Shown: piece after piece, positions 52,118 through 61,061 of the stretch
Numbering within the stretch: the stretch's first letter is position 1
How the letters are laid out: each line of letters begins with the position of its first letter
Assembly: GCF_014836905.1 (NCBI RefSeq)
Contig: NZ_JACSPZ010000002.1
Location: forward strand, 496,001-560,000
Origin: Solibacillus faecavium
Lineage (GTDB): Bacteria > Bacillota > Bacilli > Bacillales_A > Planococcaceae
DNA: 64,000 bases
Direction of reading: 5' to 3'
The notes under the pieces: model-generated
Databases searched by the model: none
What the model was told of the DNA's origin: nothing
Seen by the model: only the letters and a program-made list of their open reading frames with translations
Position numbers and translations under genes: made by a program

Positions 52118-52579
52118 ATGAGAGGACTATCTTTTGAGATTCCAAACAGATATGGACAATTCTTGCTAGACATTTTAAATGCTTTCGATTTCAAAAATTA
52201 TTTTTGGAAGACTGGTGGTGAGGAGGCTTATTATATTGAAAATGATAAATTAGGTAGCCCCCTATTCCCGAAACCATATTTATATACAGGAGACGCTTTT
52301 TATAAAAGAATTTCTGAAACGGATTATTATTTAATATTTGCGGACTTAAAAGCTTTTCCTGACCCTCTTCATGTGAGAGATTTCACTTCATATGAGCAGT
52401 TTTTGAACAGCCAATGTGAATTTGTACTTTTACTTGTGGATTGTTCCTATGTAACCATTTATGCAAAGGATCAGCAAGTCCTAAAAGCATTACACGATCA
52501 GGCGATAGCTTCGAAATATGAAAATGTCTCCTATATTACAGATGAAAATGACAGCCGAACTACTTTTGAAATCTTTTAA
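52118..52579 (+). CDS. DUF2691-family protein
   Basis: The 153-residue protein begins MRGLSFEIPNRYGQFLLDIL and has WKTGGEEAYYIENDKL, LFP and YYLIFADLKAFPD, the DUF2691 pattern. GGAAGGAGG lies 12 bases before ATG. A terminator follows. The last codons plus the terminator are duplicated near 57596, showing a second copy once existed. The function is unknown. Confidence 0.82.
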   Translation: MRGLSFEIPNRYGQFLLDILNAFDFKNYFWKTGGEEAYYIENDKLGSPLFPKPYLYTGDAFYKRISETDYYLIFADLKAFPDPLHVRDFTSYEQFLNSQCEFVLLLVDCSYVTIYAKDQQVLKALHDQAIASKYENVSYITDENDSRTTFEIF

Positions 52580-52590
52580 ATTCGAAATAA

Positions 52591-52624
52591 AAAAGGAAAA
52601 TGCTAGAGTTAGGCATTTTCCTTC
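52591..52624 (+). terminator. Terminator of the DUF2691 gene
   Basis: AAGGAAAATGC-N9-GCATTTTCCTT, an almost perfect stem flanked by A and T runs. It may also stop the convergent TRAP operon. Confidence 0.9.
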
Positions 52625-52669
52625 AATATTGATTTAAACTGCATTGGAGAATCTTATGTTTTCTTTATA

Positions 52670-54691
52670 TTATTCAACGACTTCTTTTGCTAGGTTTTCT
52701 TCTCTATTGTTTTGTAACGTATTAAATACAAAAATACCCACTACAATTAACCCACCAATTACATCCGTATAGAACTCAGGAACTATGAGTAATAATGCAC
52801 CTGCTGCTAAAACGATACGGGTGATGACGTTCATATAGGTTTTGAAATACCCCTCGAGTGCCGCACCAATCCCCACTACACCCAAAATTGATGAAATCGT
52901 TACTGATAAAATATCAGGAATTGATGCCCACGGGAATTCAGTTGCGTTCATTGGTAGTCCTGTCGGATCAATTAAGAGCATAGCAGGAGCGTATACGAAT
53001 AAATACGGGACAATAAATCCTGCGAGTGCTAAGCGAACGGATACGGCACCAGTTTTCATAGGACTTCCTCCCGAAAGCCCTGCTGCCGCAAATGAAGCAA
53101 GTGCGACAGGTGGTGTGATATTGGCAAAAATACCGAAATAGAACACAAACATATGCGCCACTAAAAGCGGAACTCCAAAATCCGCAAGTGCAGGTGCGAC
53201 CATCGTAGCTGTAATAATATATGCTGGAATACTTGGAAGCCCCATTCCGAGAATAATCGAAGCAATCATTGTTAGGAATAATGTTAAAAATAAGCTGCCT
53301 GAACCAAGTGTAGTAATGGCAGACGTTAAAGTTGAGCCAAAGCTTGTCAAATTCACTACACCGATAATAATACCAACGACACCACAGGCAATAACGGTTG
53401 AAAGGGATTGACGTGCTCCGTCTTCTAACGCGAACAAAATATCTTTAAACGACATACGTGTATGCTTCCGCACAGCTGCCACAACAACAGTTAAAACAAT
53501 CGTCCAAAAGGCAGCATGTGCAACTGGCATTCCTGAACCGAGTAGTGCCACAAGCGCCACAAGCGGAATTATTAAATGACCTTTGTCTAGTAATACTTCC
53601 TTTACACGCGGGAGGTCTGGCTTTGGAATCCCTTTTAATCCATCACGACCTGCTCGAAAGTGTACTTGCATGATTACACCTAAAAAGTATAAAAGTGCTG
53701 GGATGATGGCAGCAAGTGCAATCGTACCATAACTGATACCTGTAGTTTCCGCCATAATGAAGGCACTCGCTCCCATAACAGGCGGCAGGATTTGTCCACC
53801 AATGGAGGCACTTGCCTCAACGGCTCCAGCAAAATCTTTTTTATAGCCAATTTTTTTCATTAAAGGAATTGTAAATGCTCCTGTTCCGACAACATTCGCA
53901 ACGGCGGATCCATTAATACTCCCCATAAATGCACTAGAGATAACCGATACTTTGGCAGGTCCTCCTTGTTTATGTCCTGCTAAAGCAAGTGCTAAATCGT
54001 TAAAGAATTGACCCATTCCGGATTTAGATAAAAAAGCACCAAACAAAATAAATAGGAAGATGAATTGCACGGAAGCTCCAATGGCTGTTGAAAATAATCC
54101 TTCCGTTTTTAAGAACAATTGACCGAAAATATCACCTAAATCAAACTCTCGTGTCATCATCATACGTGGCAACCATCCTTGGTGACTAAAGAATGGATAA
54201 CTTAGGAATACCAAGGCCAAAATCGGTAAAATCCATCCTGTTACACGCCTTGCCGTTTCCAGTACCAAGAGTACAGCCATGATTGCAACGATAATATCTA
54301 CCGTGTTCGGAATACCACCTCGTGTTGAAACAATATCCTGATATTCTACAAATAAGTAGCCACAAGCTCCAATACTTAAAGCAAATAATATCCAATCATA
54401 AAAAGGAATTTTGTCTCTACGTTGTTTATTGAAGGTTGGATAGATTAAAAACACAAGACCCATAGCAAAAAGTAAGTGAATCGAACGCATTAACAGGGTC
54501 GGAATCGGATTAAACGTAATATACAAATGAAATAGTGAATACAGAATGCCTAAAACACTTAGCAGGATGACCATACTTTTGTTACTGTATTTCCGTACTT
54601 TTGAATCAGTATCGTATTTTTCAAGAACTGCTTTTACTTGATCACTTGAAATTTCTTCAGCCAACACCGTTTCTTTTTTTCCTTCTGTCAT
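52670..54691 (-). CDS. TRAP transporter fused permease (DctQM, TAXI type)
   Basis: The 673-residue integral membrane protein fuses a small four-helix part (about 35-165) to the large permease. Motifs seen include GSINGSAVANVVGTGAFTIP, ASIGGQILPPVMGASAFIMAE (split here) and LGMGLPSIPAYIITATMVAPAL. It imports organic acids driven by an ion gradient, with the binding protein encoded upstream. Its ATG overlaps the DUF1850 stop as ATGA. The substrate is unknown; C4-dicarboxylates or glutamate are typical. Confidence 0.9.
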   Translation of the reverse strand: MTEGKKETVLAEEISSDQVKAVLEKYDTDSKVRKYSNKSMVILLSVLGILYSLFHLYITFNPIPTLLMRSIHLLFAMGLVFLIYPTFNKQRRDKIPFYDWILFALSIGACGYLFVEYQDIVSTRGGIPNTVDIIVAIMAVLLVLETARRVTGWILPILALVFLSYPFFSHQGWLPRMMMTREFDLGDIFGQLFLKTEGLFSTAIGASVQFIFLFILFGAFLSKSGMGQFFNDLALALAGHKQGGPAKVSVISSAFMGSINGSAVANVVGTGAFTIPLMKKIGYKKDFAGAVEASASIGGQILPPVMGASAFIMAETTGISYGTIALAAIIPALLYFLGVIMQVHFRAGRDGLKGIPKPDLPRVKEVLLDKGHLIIPLVALVALLGSGMPVAHAAFWTIVLTVVVAAVRKHTRMSFKDILFALEDGARQSLSTVIACGVVGIIIGVVNLTSFGSTLTSAITTLGSGSLFLTLFLTMIASIILGMGLPSIPAYIITATMVAPALADFGVPLLVAHMFVFYFGIFANITPPVALASFAAAGLSGGSPMKTGAVSVRLALAGFIVPYLFVYAPAMLLIDPTGLPMNATEFPWASIPDILSVTISSILGVVGIGAALEGYFKTYMNVITRIVLAAGALLLIVPEFYTDVIGGLIVVGIFVFNTLQNNREENLAKEVVE

Positions 54692-55179
54692 AACTTTACC
54701 CCCTTAAATACCATATCCCATAAAGAGAGTTTCGTTACGGAAATGGTAACGACTTCATAATTTTTTGTCAGCTTATATAATGGTACTTCCTTTTCTTCTA
54801 ACAGCAGTGTGCTTTCTACGTTCTCAGATACAACTAGTTGCAGAGATCGAAACATTCTGTCGATGTCCATTGTTACATAGCCGTTTTCAAGCACAGTATT
54901 CTTCCCGTCATTCGGTGTGCTGGGGACCCCTGCCCCGAACGTTTTAAATGATGTGTGTGTTAAAAGTAGTTGATCATTTTTTATTTCATAAAACTCCACC
55001 CACTCCTCTTTTTCCACTGAATGAATCCATGCCAGTTCAAATGCATCTTGCCAAGTCCAATACATTTGTTCATCGGCTTCGACAGTTACAACTGAAAAAT
55101 TCAAGAAAAAAGAAGCGAAAAGGAGGGCGATTACTACCGCTCCTCCGATTGTAAAGCTCTTACTTCGCTTGCTCATCAT
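54688..55179 (-). CDS. DUF1850-family protein of the TRAP operon
   Basis: The 163-residue protein has one N-terminal helix (about 8-28). An extracytoplasmic domain contains FELAWIHSVEKEEWVEFYE and KTFGAGVPSTPNDGK, the DUF1850 pattern. It sits between the binding protein and the permease, the usual order for TAXI-TRAP systems. Starts at 55179 or 55176 both lie inside the binding-protein 3' end, so translation is coupled. Its role in transport is not known. Confidence 0.85.
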   Translation of the reverse strand: MMSKRSKSFTIGGAVVIALLFASFFLNFSVVTVEADEQMYWTWQDAFELAWIHSVEKEEWVEFYEIKNDQLLLTHTSFKTFGAGVPSTPNDGKNTVLENGYVTMDIDRMFRSLQLVVSENVESTLLLEEKEVPLYKLTKNYEVVTISVTKLSLWDMVFKGVKL

Positions 55180-56140
55180 AATAACGTTGTGCACCTGGAT
55201 GAATTGGTGCTACAACGCTTTCTTGTGCAGCGTCTAATGTAATATCATTTGCAGCTTGATGTGAATTTTGAAGAGTAGGTAAACTTTCAAAGAATTGCTT
55301 CGTTAAATCATATACATCATCTTCACTCATATCTGTACGAACAACCAGTGCGTTTGGCACGGCCGCTGTTGTAATCGCTTCTTCATTTTTATACGTATCT
55401 ACTGCGATATCATACGAAATAAAGTACGGATGTTCTTTTGCAATTTCTGCTACTTTTTCAGCGTTTACGGATACTAATTGGATACCTGTTGTTTCAGCTA
55501 ACTCCATGACAGAAGCATTTGGTAAGCCACTCGTTAAAAAGGCTGCATCAATTGTTCCAGCTTTTAAGCCATCCGCTGCTTCCGCATACCCTAAGTAATC
55601 CACTTTAACATCCTCATATGTAATCCCGTGCCCATTCAGTAATACGCGGGCATTAATTTCTACACCTGAGTTTTGATCTCCAACAGCTATGCGTTTTCCT
55701 TTTAAATCTTCAATTGTATTAATTCCCGATCCTTCTTTTGTAATGATTTGTACAACGTTCGGATACAATGTTGCAATTTGAGAAACATTTTTTATCGGTT
55801 CATTAAAACTCACTTCTCCATTGATTGCCTGAGACAAAGCATCACTCATGACAAATGCCATTTCTGCTTTCCCTTGTTCCAATAAATTAATGTTTTCTAC
55901 AGATGCACCCGTTGTTTGCGTACGAGAGTTCACATCAAACTCTTTCACGTATTGATCCGCAAGCGTTGTACCGATAATGTTATAAGGCCCACTCGCACCA
56001 CCTGTTGCAATTGTTACGATGTTTGTTTCCAAACCTTCAGTTGCGTCAGTTCCCCCATTTTCTTTGTCATCACTTCCATTACAAGCAGCAAGTGCCAATG
56101 ATAACGATAAAGCAGAAACTAAAAATAATTTTTTCTTCAT
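55160..56140 (-). CDS. TAXI-family TRAP solute-binding lipoprotein
   Basis: The 326-residue lipoprotein has lipobox LAAC (Cys about 20). The TAXI domain has NIVTIATGGASGPYNIIGTTLAD, AFVMSDALSQAIN, KGKRIAVGDQNSGVEINARV and PIHPGAQRYYDE. It captures the substrate outside the membrane and hands it to the fused permease. It is the first gene of the three-gene operon; GGAGG lies 8 bases before ATG. Confidence 0.92.
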   Translation of the reverse strand: MKKKLFLVSALSLSLALAACNGSDDKENGGTDATEGLETNIVTIATGGASGPYNIIGTTLADQYVKEFDVNSRTQTTGASVENINLLEQGKAEMAFVMSDALSQAINGEVSFNEPIKNVSQIATLYPNVVQIITKEGSGINTIEDLKGKRIAVGDQNSGVEINARVLLNGHGITYEDVKVDYLGYAEAADGLKAGTIDAAFLTSGLPNASVMELAETTGIQLVSVNAEKVAEIAKEHPYFISYDIAVDTYKNEEAITTAAVPNALVVRTDMSEDDVYDLTKQFFESLPTLQNSHQAANDITLDAAQESVVAPIHPGAQRYYDEQAK

Positions 56141-56465
56141 GAAATTCCTCCTTATTTTTTATACTATACTGCTAGTTTAGCTATTCAGAACAAAAAAGGA
56201 AACCCTTACATTACAATTTATTCTTAAAATTACGAATAAATGCTAAAGTTCACGCATATCTACTGTTTATTAAAAATTCTAATTTCTTCATCGTGATATC
56301 TGGATATTGAGGAGAAAACAGTAATTATGGGATTTAAAAAGTCGAGCACTACAAATGTTATCAAACGTCGGTTTAGTACTTGTTTTACTTGTATTCAATA
56401 ATCGGGTGATGCAACCTTTTATTGTAAAATAAGTCAGATTACAAAATCAGGTAATGTGATAGGGA

Positions 56466-56837
56466 GTGTTCATCATTGGAATTTCATTAATATTTTTAAT
56501 GGTTGTTGGCATTATTGCATTTTTAACGTTTTCCATTCCTGTATTTATAGCTGTTAGAAAAGTTCAAAAAGGAAACCCACCTCGAAAATTTTCTTATGTA
56601 ATAGTAGGACTGTTGGTTTTTCATTGGGTATTTTACTTAATTAGTGGTTACGCTCTTTTACCAACAAATATTGCGGATGCTGTGTTTATACCAGTATGGT
56701 TAGTATTATGCGTCGCAGGTATAATTACAGCAATCTATGAATTTAAAAACAATAAAGTTTTTGCTATTCCAGTTGCTGGCTTAACCATTATCAGTTTATT
56801 ACTTTGTATTTTTATCTATGGTATATCAAAGATGTAA
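56466..56837 (+). CDS. Small membrane protein of unknown function
   Basis: The 123-residue hydrophobic protein has four helices (about 3-25, 42-62, 72-90 and 98-118) and no known motif. GTG 56466 lies within the AGGGAGTG ribosome-like sequence, so the true start may be a nearby ATT or a downstream ATG (residue 16). It stands alone. The 325-base gap before it holds two overlapping short frames (56327 and 56355) that look like remnants. Confidence 0.5.
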   Translation: MFIIGISLIFLMVVGIIAFLTFSIPVFIAVRKVQKGNPPRKFSYVIVGLLVFHWVFYLISGYALLPTNIADAVFIPVWLVLCVAGIITAIYEFKNNKVFAIPVAGLTIISLLLCIFIYGISKM

Positions 56838-57009
56838 ATTAGCAATCGAGCTCGATTTTTTAATAAGCATCGTTTTTCTTATTAAACTAACGAGCTTTAG
56901 GTGCAATAAGCATTTTGAAATTCGCCCAAAATTTGCTTTGGGAATGTTCTAAAGGTATTTTAAATAACAAATCGAATATAGATTAAATAACTATTATTGG
57001 GGGTGTCAT

Positions 57010-57522
57010 ATGAAGAAATGGATATTCTTAATAGCCTTTTTTGTTTTTGCTGGAGTCATTTTTTCTATTTGGAGTGAGCAAAACAAAGTGAATTACATAG
57101 GGGGAATATTAAATAACATTTCCTCAGTCGATTTAATCATCGTAAAAGATAGCGAAACAGAGAAACAAATATACGAATATACTCAGAACAATGATTTTTT
57201 TAACGATATGGTTAATATATATGACCAGCCCTTTTTTGAATTAAAAAAATCTGAAAAAAAATTATTAAATAAGGAGTCCACATATGTTATCGAGTATTTA
57301 AATGATAATACAATTCAATATAAAGTGAATATATACAAAGTAGAAGATAGTACAGAGGTATTCGTTGAAAAGGAATATACAACGGAAATTAATGAATTTG
57401 ACTATATCTTTTCACCTGAAAGTACAAATCATAGTTATGTTTTTGTAACGGAGAAATATCATAATTTATTAGGTTTGAATGATGGGTTGAAACAGATTAT
57501 AAATGATATTTTAAACTTGTAG
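57010..57522 (+). CDS. Membrane-anchored or secreted protein of unknown function
   Basis: The 170-residue protein has an N-terminal hydrophobic helix (about 4-22) without a lipobox. A hydrophilic domain follows, rich in Asn, Glu and Tyr, with VDLIIVKDSETEKQIYEY and TYVIEYLNDNTIQYKVNIYK. GGGGGTGT lies 3 bases before ATG. No family is recognised. Confidence 0.65.
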   Translation: MKKWIFLIAFFVFAGVIFSIWSEQNKVNYIGGILNNISSVDLIIVKDSETEKQIYEYTQNNDFFNDMVNIYDQPFFELKKSEKKLLNKESTYVIEYLNDNTIQYKVNIYKVEDSTEVFVEKEYTTEINEFDYIFSPESTNHSYVFVTEKYHNLLGLNDGLKQIINDILNL

Positions 57523-57595
57523 TATTCATAATAGTTCAAAATAACGTCCCAAAATGCTACTTTCAATTTGTCTAGCTAATGGGTAGCATATCACA

Positions 57596-57665
57596 GCAGC
57601 CGAACTACTATTGAAATCTTTTAAATTAGAAAAAGGAAAATGCGCTATCTCAGGCATTTTCCTTT
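57596..57665 (+). pseudogene. Duplicated 3' end and terminator of a DUF2691 gene
   Basis: The text SRTTIEIF-stop is followed by AAATTAGAAAAAGGAAAATGCG..GCATTTTCCTTTA. It matches the end of the DUF2691 gene at 52550-52624 (SRTTFEIF-stop and its terminator). Only the last codons remain, so this is the scar of a lost paralog. The hairpin may still end transcription of the gene at 57010. Confidence 0.75.
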
Positions 57666-57695
57666 ATAAATGGTTTGGAAGCTTGATTAACTGTA

Positions 57696-57968
57696 TTAAA
57701 AAACCTTTATTTTTTTGAATAATAAACTGACTATGATATTTATAATAACGAGCACTCCCAAAAAGACGGTGAACAGGTTAAAGAACGGCGTATCGTAAAA
57801 GTTAAACCACTCTTTAAACAGCAGGGTATCTGTAAGGGTACCAAATAAATTCCCGTCTATTTCTCTTAAACGAGGAATCCAGCCTGTAAACTCCATTAAT
57901 ACAAAAACCACTTGTAGTAATAAAAAAGCAAAAATAGGAAGTAACCACTGTTTTTTTATTAGTTTCAT
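57696..57968 (-). CDS. Small membrane protein of the GntR/ABC operon
   Basis: The 90-residue protein has two hydrophobic helices (about 8-28 and 62-84) and a basic end FKKIKVF. AGGAGA lies 7 bases before ATG. It follows the permease by 23 bases and is probably the last gene of the operon. It may be an accessory subunit. Confidence 0.65.
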   Translation of the reverse strand: MKLIKKQWLLPIFAFLLLQVVFVLMEFTGWIPRLREIDGNLFGTLTDTLLFKEWFNFYDTPFFNLFTVFLGVLVIINIIVSLLFKKIKVF

Positions 57969-57991
57969 AAAAACTTCTCCTAAAGGGATGT

Positions 57992-58600
57992 TTAAAACAC
58001 TTTCTTTTCATAAATTCGAATTGATAATAACCAGGATAGAATATACGTAATCACCAAGATAAGGCCTGCATATAAAGTAAGCTGCGATTCCCCTAAATTC
58101 ATTATTTTGGTGAAAATTTCCCGAATCTGATCATTTAAATTAGGGATGAAAAACATAATTATTGCCAAATAAAGTCCAAAGCATGTGAAGAATGTGATGT
58201 TCACATATTTACTAGTAAATTTATAGGCAACTGGATACATAAAAGAAACGACAAATAACGATCCGATTGCAATCATTAATAAATGAAACCCGTTTGGTAA
58301 CACTTGTTGAAATAATAAACTACCACCAGTTATCGCCAATACGATTAATAAAATAAAAAATATTGCTGAAATGTATTTTGAGCTGACAATTTCTTTACGT
58401 GTAAAAGGTAATGAGCTTAATAACATTTGTGCATGTCGCTTTTCATCCGTTGAAAATAGGTTTAATGTCAATGTCATGGAAAATAATAGACCTAGAAAAA
58501 TAATCGGAATATCGATGTACATATAAATAAGCAAAACAAGAAACATACCCATTAGCATTTTTTTATGAATGATTAAATCCTTTTTAACTAATTGATACAC
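57992..58600 (-). CDS. ABC-2 transporter permease of the GntR/ABC operon
   Basis: The 202-residue membrane protein has six helices (starting at about 14, 34, 74, 96, 128 and 178) of the ABC-2 type. It starts with YQLVKKDLIIHKKMLMG. GTG 58600 has GGAGA 5 bases upstream; GTG 58612 overlaps that site. It overlaps the ATPase gene. It is shorter than usual ABC-2 permeases, but this size occurs in YtrABC-type systems. Confidence 0.75.
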   Translation of the reverse strand: MYQLVKKDLIIHKKMLMGMFLVLLIYMYIDIPIIFLGLLFSMTLTLNLFSTDEKRHAQMLLSSLPFTRKEIVSSKYISAIFFILLIVLAITGGSLLFQQVLPNGFHLLMIAIGSLFVVSFMYPVAYKFTSKYVNITFFTCFGLYLAIIMFFIPNLNDQIREIFTKIMNLGESQLTLYAGLILVITYILSWLLSIRIYEKKVF

Positions 58601-59462
58601 CCTTCTCTCCACCTTTCTTTGTATAGAACATAATATCTTCGAGCGTTGCTGTTTCGTATATAGCTAAGTCTCCAAATAATTGCATTACCTGTTCCTTATT
58701 ACACGACAAACCTTCGAATCCTAGCTCTGTTTTTCTAACTGCAATAAACTCTTTCTCGGTGTCTTGATCAAGTAAATTCAACCCGCCTTTAACGAGGACG
58801 TATTTTTCTGCGATTGTATAAAATTCATGCATAAATATTAGCTCTCCATTGTGAAGGAAGATAATATAATCTGCAATCCGATCTAAATCGGATGTTATAT
58901 GTGTTGAAAAGAATATGGTTTTTTCGCCATCCTGTACAATCTCATGCAATAAATTTAAAAACTCACGTCTGAACACTGGGTCCAGTCCTGCTGTCGGCTC
59001 ATCCATAACAATCAGTTCTGCATGATGGGATAAAGCGATTGCCAGTGAAGCTTTCATCATCATCCCTTTAGAGAAGGTTTTGATTTTCTTCTTTAAAGGC
59101 AATTGAAATTGCTCTACATATTTATAAAAAAGCTCGTCATCCCATTGTGTATATACTGGCTGAATTAAATTCTTCATTTCCTGCAATGTAAGATGCTCAT
59201 AAAACACATGTTCATCATAGACAAAACCGATCCTCTGTTTGATTTCTTTTTCATGTGTTTTATAATTTAAACCGAAAACTTTAACTTCCCCACTGTCAGG
59301 CTGCAGTAAATTCATAAGCAGCTTAATCGCCGTTGATTTCCCCGTTCCATTCGCCCCGACAAATCCAGTAACAAAGCCTTTTTTAATTTCAAAGGTAAGA
59401 TTCTTAATCGCAAAATCATTAAAAGCTTTATTCACATTTGTAAATTGTATTACTGATTCCAT
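58584..59462 (-). CDS. ABC transporter ATPase, YtrB-like
   Basis: The 292-residue ATPase has Walker A GANGTGKST (about 36-44), signature FSKGMMMKASLAIALS, Walker B LIVMDEPTAGLDP and switch STHITSDLDRIAD, with a C-terminal regulatory region. The signature Met-rich variant is normal for GntR-linked ABC ATPases. Its ATG overlaps the GntR stop as TAATG. The transporter may answer cell-envelope stress, by analogy with YtrB. Confidence 0.86.
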   Translation of the reverse strand: MESVIQFTNVNKAFNDFAIKNLTFEIKKGFVTGFVGANGTGKSTAIKLLMNLLQPDSGEVKVFGLNYKTHEKEIKQRIGFVYDEHVFYEHLTLQEMKNLIQPVYTQWDDELFYKYVEQFQLPLKKKIKTFSKGMMMKASLAIALSHHAELIVMDEPTAGLDPVFRREFLNLLHEIVQDGEKTIFFSTHITSDLDRIADYIIFLHNGELIFMHEFYTIAEKYVLVKGGLNLLDQDTEKEFIAVRKTELGFEGLSCNKEQVMQLFGDLAIYETATLEDIMFYTKKGGEKGVSIS

Positions 59463-59839
59463 TAATCCATCTCCTCATATAACAATGTCATAATTTCTTT
59501 TAGTTCTTCCAAACTTAATCCGATTTCCTTGCTGTTTTTTATCGCCTGACTCAACTGTTCTTCAATTACTTTTTGTTTTCTTTCGATAATCATTTCGATA
59601 TTTTGCTCCGAAACGAAGGAGCCCTTCCCGACAACAGAGTAAATTAATCCGGCCTTTTCCAATTCCTCATATGCGCGCTTTGTCGTAATGACACTGACCT
59701 CTAAATCTTTTGCCATATTACGCATAGAGGGTAAAGCATATCCCGAAGGAAGTTCGTTAGCCAAAATACTTTTCTTTATTTGATTAAAGATTTGCTCGTA
59801 AATCGGTTCTTTCGAATTGTGAGCGATTAAAATTTGCAT
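59462..59839 (-). CDS. GntR-family repressor, YtrA subfamily
   Basis: The 125-residue protein has an N-terminal GntR winged helix (EPIYEQIFNQIKKSILANEL, then LPSMRNMAKDLEVSVITTKRAYEELEK by parts) and a short C-terminal helix pair. This is the YtrA type, which has no large ligand domain. GAGGA precedes ATG by 7 bases. The palindrome at 59857-59885 lies just upstream, so it should autoregulate the ABC operon. Confidence 0.88.
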   Translation of the reverse strand: MQILIAHNSKEPIYEQIFNQIKKSILANELPSGYALPSMRNMAKDLEVSVITTKRAYEELEKAGLIYSVVGKGSFVSEQNIEMIIERKQKVIEEQLSQAIKNSKEIGLSLEELKEIMTLLYEEMD

Positions 59840-59856
59840 GCTTGTATCCTCAATCC

Positions 59857-59885
59857 ATATTGTATATATACTTTATATACAATAT
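59857..59885. promoter_or_regulatory. YtrA/GntR-type operator
   Basis: ATTGTATATA-N5-TATATACAAT at 59859-59883 is a perfect 10-bp dyad, extendable to 12. It lies 20 bases upstream of the GntR start. It likely overlaps the promoter. Confidence 0.82.
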
Positions 59886-59945
59886 ATATAATAACCCCAT
59901 TTATTGTCAATAAAATTATTAATTTATATTTCATAAAAGATAAAC

Positions 59946-59976
59946 ATAAAAAAACCCGCTCAATTTTATGAACGGA
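59946..59976 (-). terminator. Orphan terminator-like hairpin
   Basis: On the minus strand ATCCGTTCA pairs with TGAGCGGGT (with wobbles), followed by seven T. No minus-strand gene lies upstream within 3 kb. It may be a relic or may insulate the GntR operon from antisense transcription. Confidence 0.6.
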
Positions 59977-60151
59977 TTTTCTCGGTTGGAATTATCTTAC
60001 TGGAAGTTAATATCAGACATTAATTGGTTTCGTAATTGCTGAGACTTTTTCTGTAGTGTGAATAATTAAGACACATTGTCTAATCAGGATGGTTAAATTA
60101 ATGTATGATGAATGAAAAGAATACATTTTTTTAATAAAGGAGCTGAACATC

Positions 60152-61060
60152 TTGAAGAAAAAGCCGATTTATGTGGAAACCGTAATAGACAGCTCGATTG
60201 AAGAAGTATGGCACTATACACAGCAGCCCGACCTACATGAACAGTGGGATTTGCGATTTACATCGATTACCTATATTGAAAAACAACATGAGGATGCTCC
60301 TCAAACATTTACATATACAACCAAAGTGATGCCGGGTCTGTCGGTAGCCGGTTGGGGGGAAAGTAAAGGAACACACGAAAAAGCAAGTGGTGTTAAAACC
60401 TCTTCGCTCCATTTCGGGACACCGCAACTGATCTCCCCTATTAAGGAAGGTCGCGGCTATTGGCAATATATACCGAATGGTGACCATGTAACTTTTCTCA
60501 CCCAGTATGACTACGACGTCCGATTCGGTCAACTCGGACAATTATTCGATCAGCTGTTTCGCCCTGTAATCGGTTGGGCTACCGCACTTAGTTTTAATGT
60601 ACTCGCAAGGTGGATTGAATCCGGAGAAAAACCGGCCACTCAATACCGACGATTTTTCAGCTATTATTTGCTCTGCTTTCTATTTAGTTTTACATGGATG
60701 TACCAAGGTCTCGTACCGAAAGTGCTGATGAAGCATCCGCTTGAGATTGATATGCTGATGAAACTGTCACCGCTATCATTGGGCCAAGCGTCCACGGCAA
60801 TTATTTGGATTGGCGTTTTGGAAATGATGATTGGGTTACTTTTTTTGGTACCTAAATTGCAACAACTGCTGCTAAAGGCGCAAATTGTGTTGTTCCCTTT
60901 GCTGACATTAAGCGCAATCATTGCGGCACCCACAGTTGCAACGGCTCCATTTAATGTCGTCACACTGAATATTGGATTATGGTTTGCTTCCATCATTGCT
61001 TTACTACTGACAAAAGAATTACCGACTGCAAGATTTTGCAAACGAAAAAGAGGTGCTTAA
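60152..61060 (+). CDS. SRPBCC domain fused to a DoxX-like membrane domain, YndG-like
   Basis: The 302-residue protein has an N-terminal SRPBCC/polyketide-cyclase fold (1-150; VETVIDSSIEEVWHYTQQPD) and about four C-terminal helices resembling DoxX (170-295). It starts at TTG 60152 with AAAGGAG 10 bases upstream. It overlaps the DUF4166 reading region by a few bases upstream of that start. The order SRPBCC-DoxX, DUF4166, YndJ matches my recollection of the Bacillus yndG-yndH-yndJ cluster. The function is unknown. Confidence 0.72.
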   Translation: MKKKPIYVETVIDSSIEEVWHYTQQPDLHEQWDLRFTSITYIEKQHEDAPQTFTYTTKVMPGLSVAGWGESKGTHEKASGVKTSSLHFGTPQLISPIKEGRGYWQYIPNGDHVTFLTQYDYDVRFGQLGQLFDQLFRPVIGWATALSFNVLARWIESGEKPATQYRRFFSYYLLCFLFSFTWMYQGLVPKVLMKHPLEIDMLMKLSPLSLGQASTAIIWIGVLEMMIGLLFLVPKLQQLLLKAQIVLFPLLTLSAIIAAPTVATAPFNVVTLNIGLWFASIIALLLTKELPTARFCKRKRGA

Positions 61061-61061
61061 T

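Noticed and set aside
52842-53141. Plus-strand 99-codon frame inside the TRAP permease
   Set aside because: Antisense shadow of a long, well-supported coding gene.
56327-56432. Two overlapping 24-25 codon frames (one after GAGGAG)
   Set aside because: They look like pieces of one frameshifted small membrane protein; neither alone is convincing as a gene.
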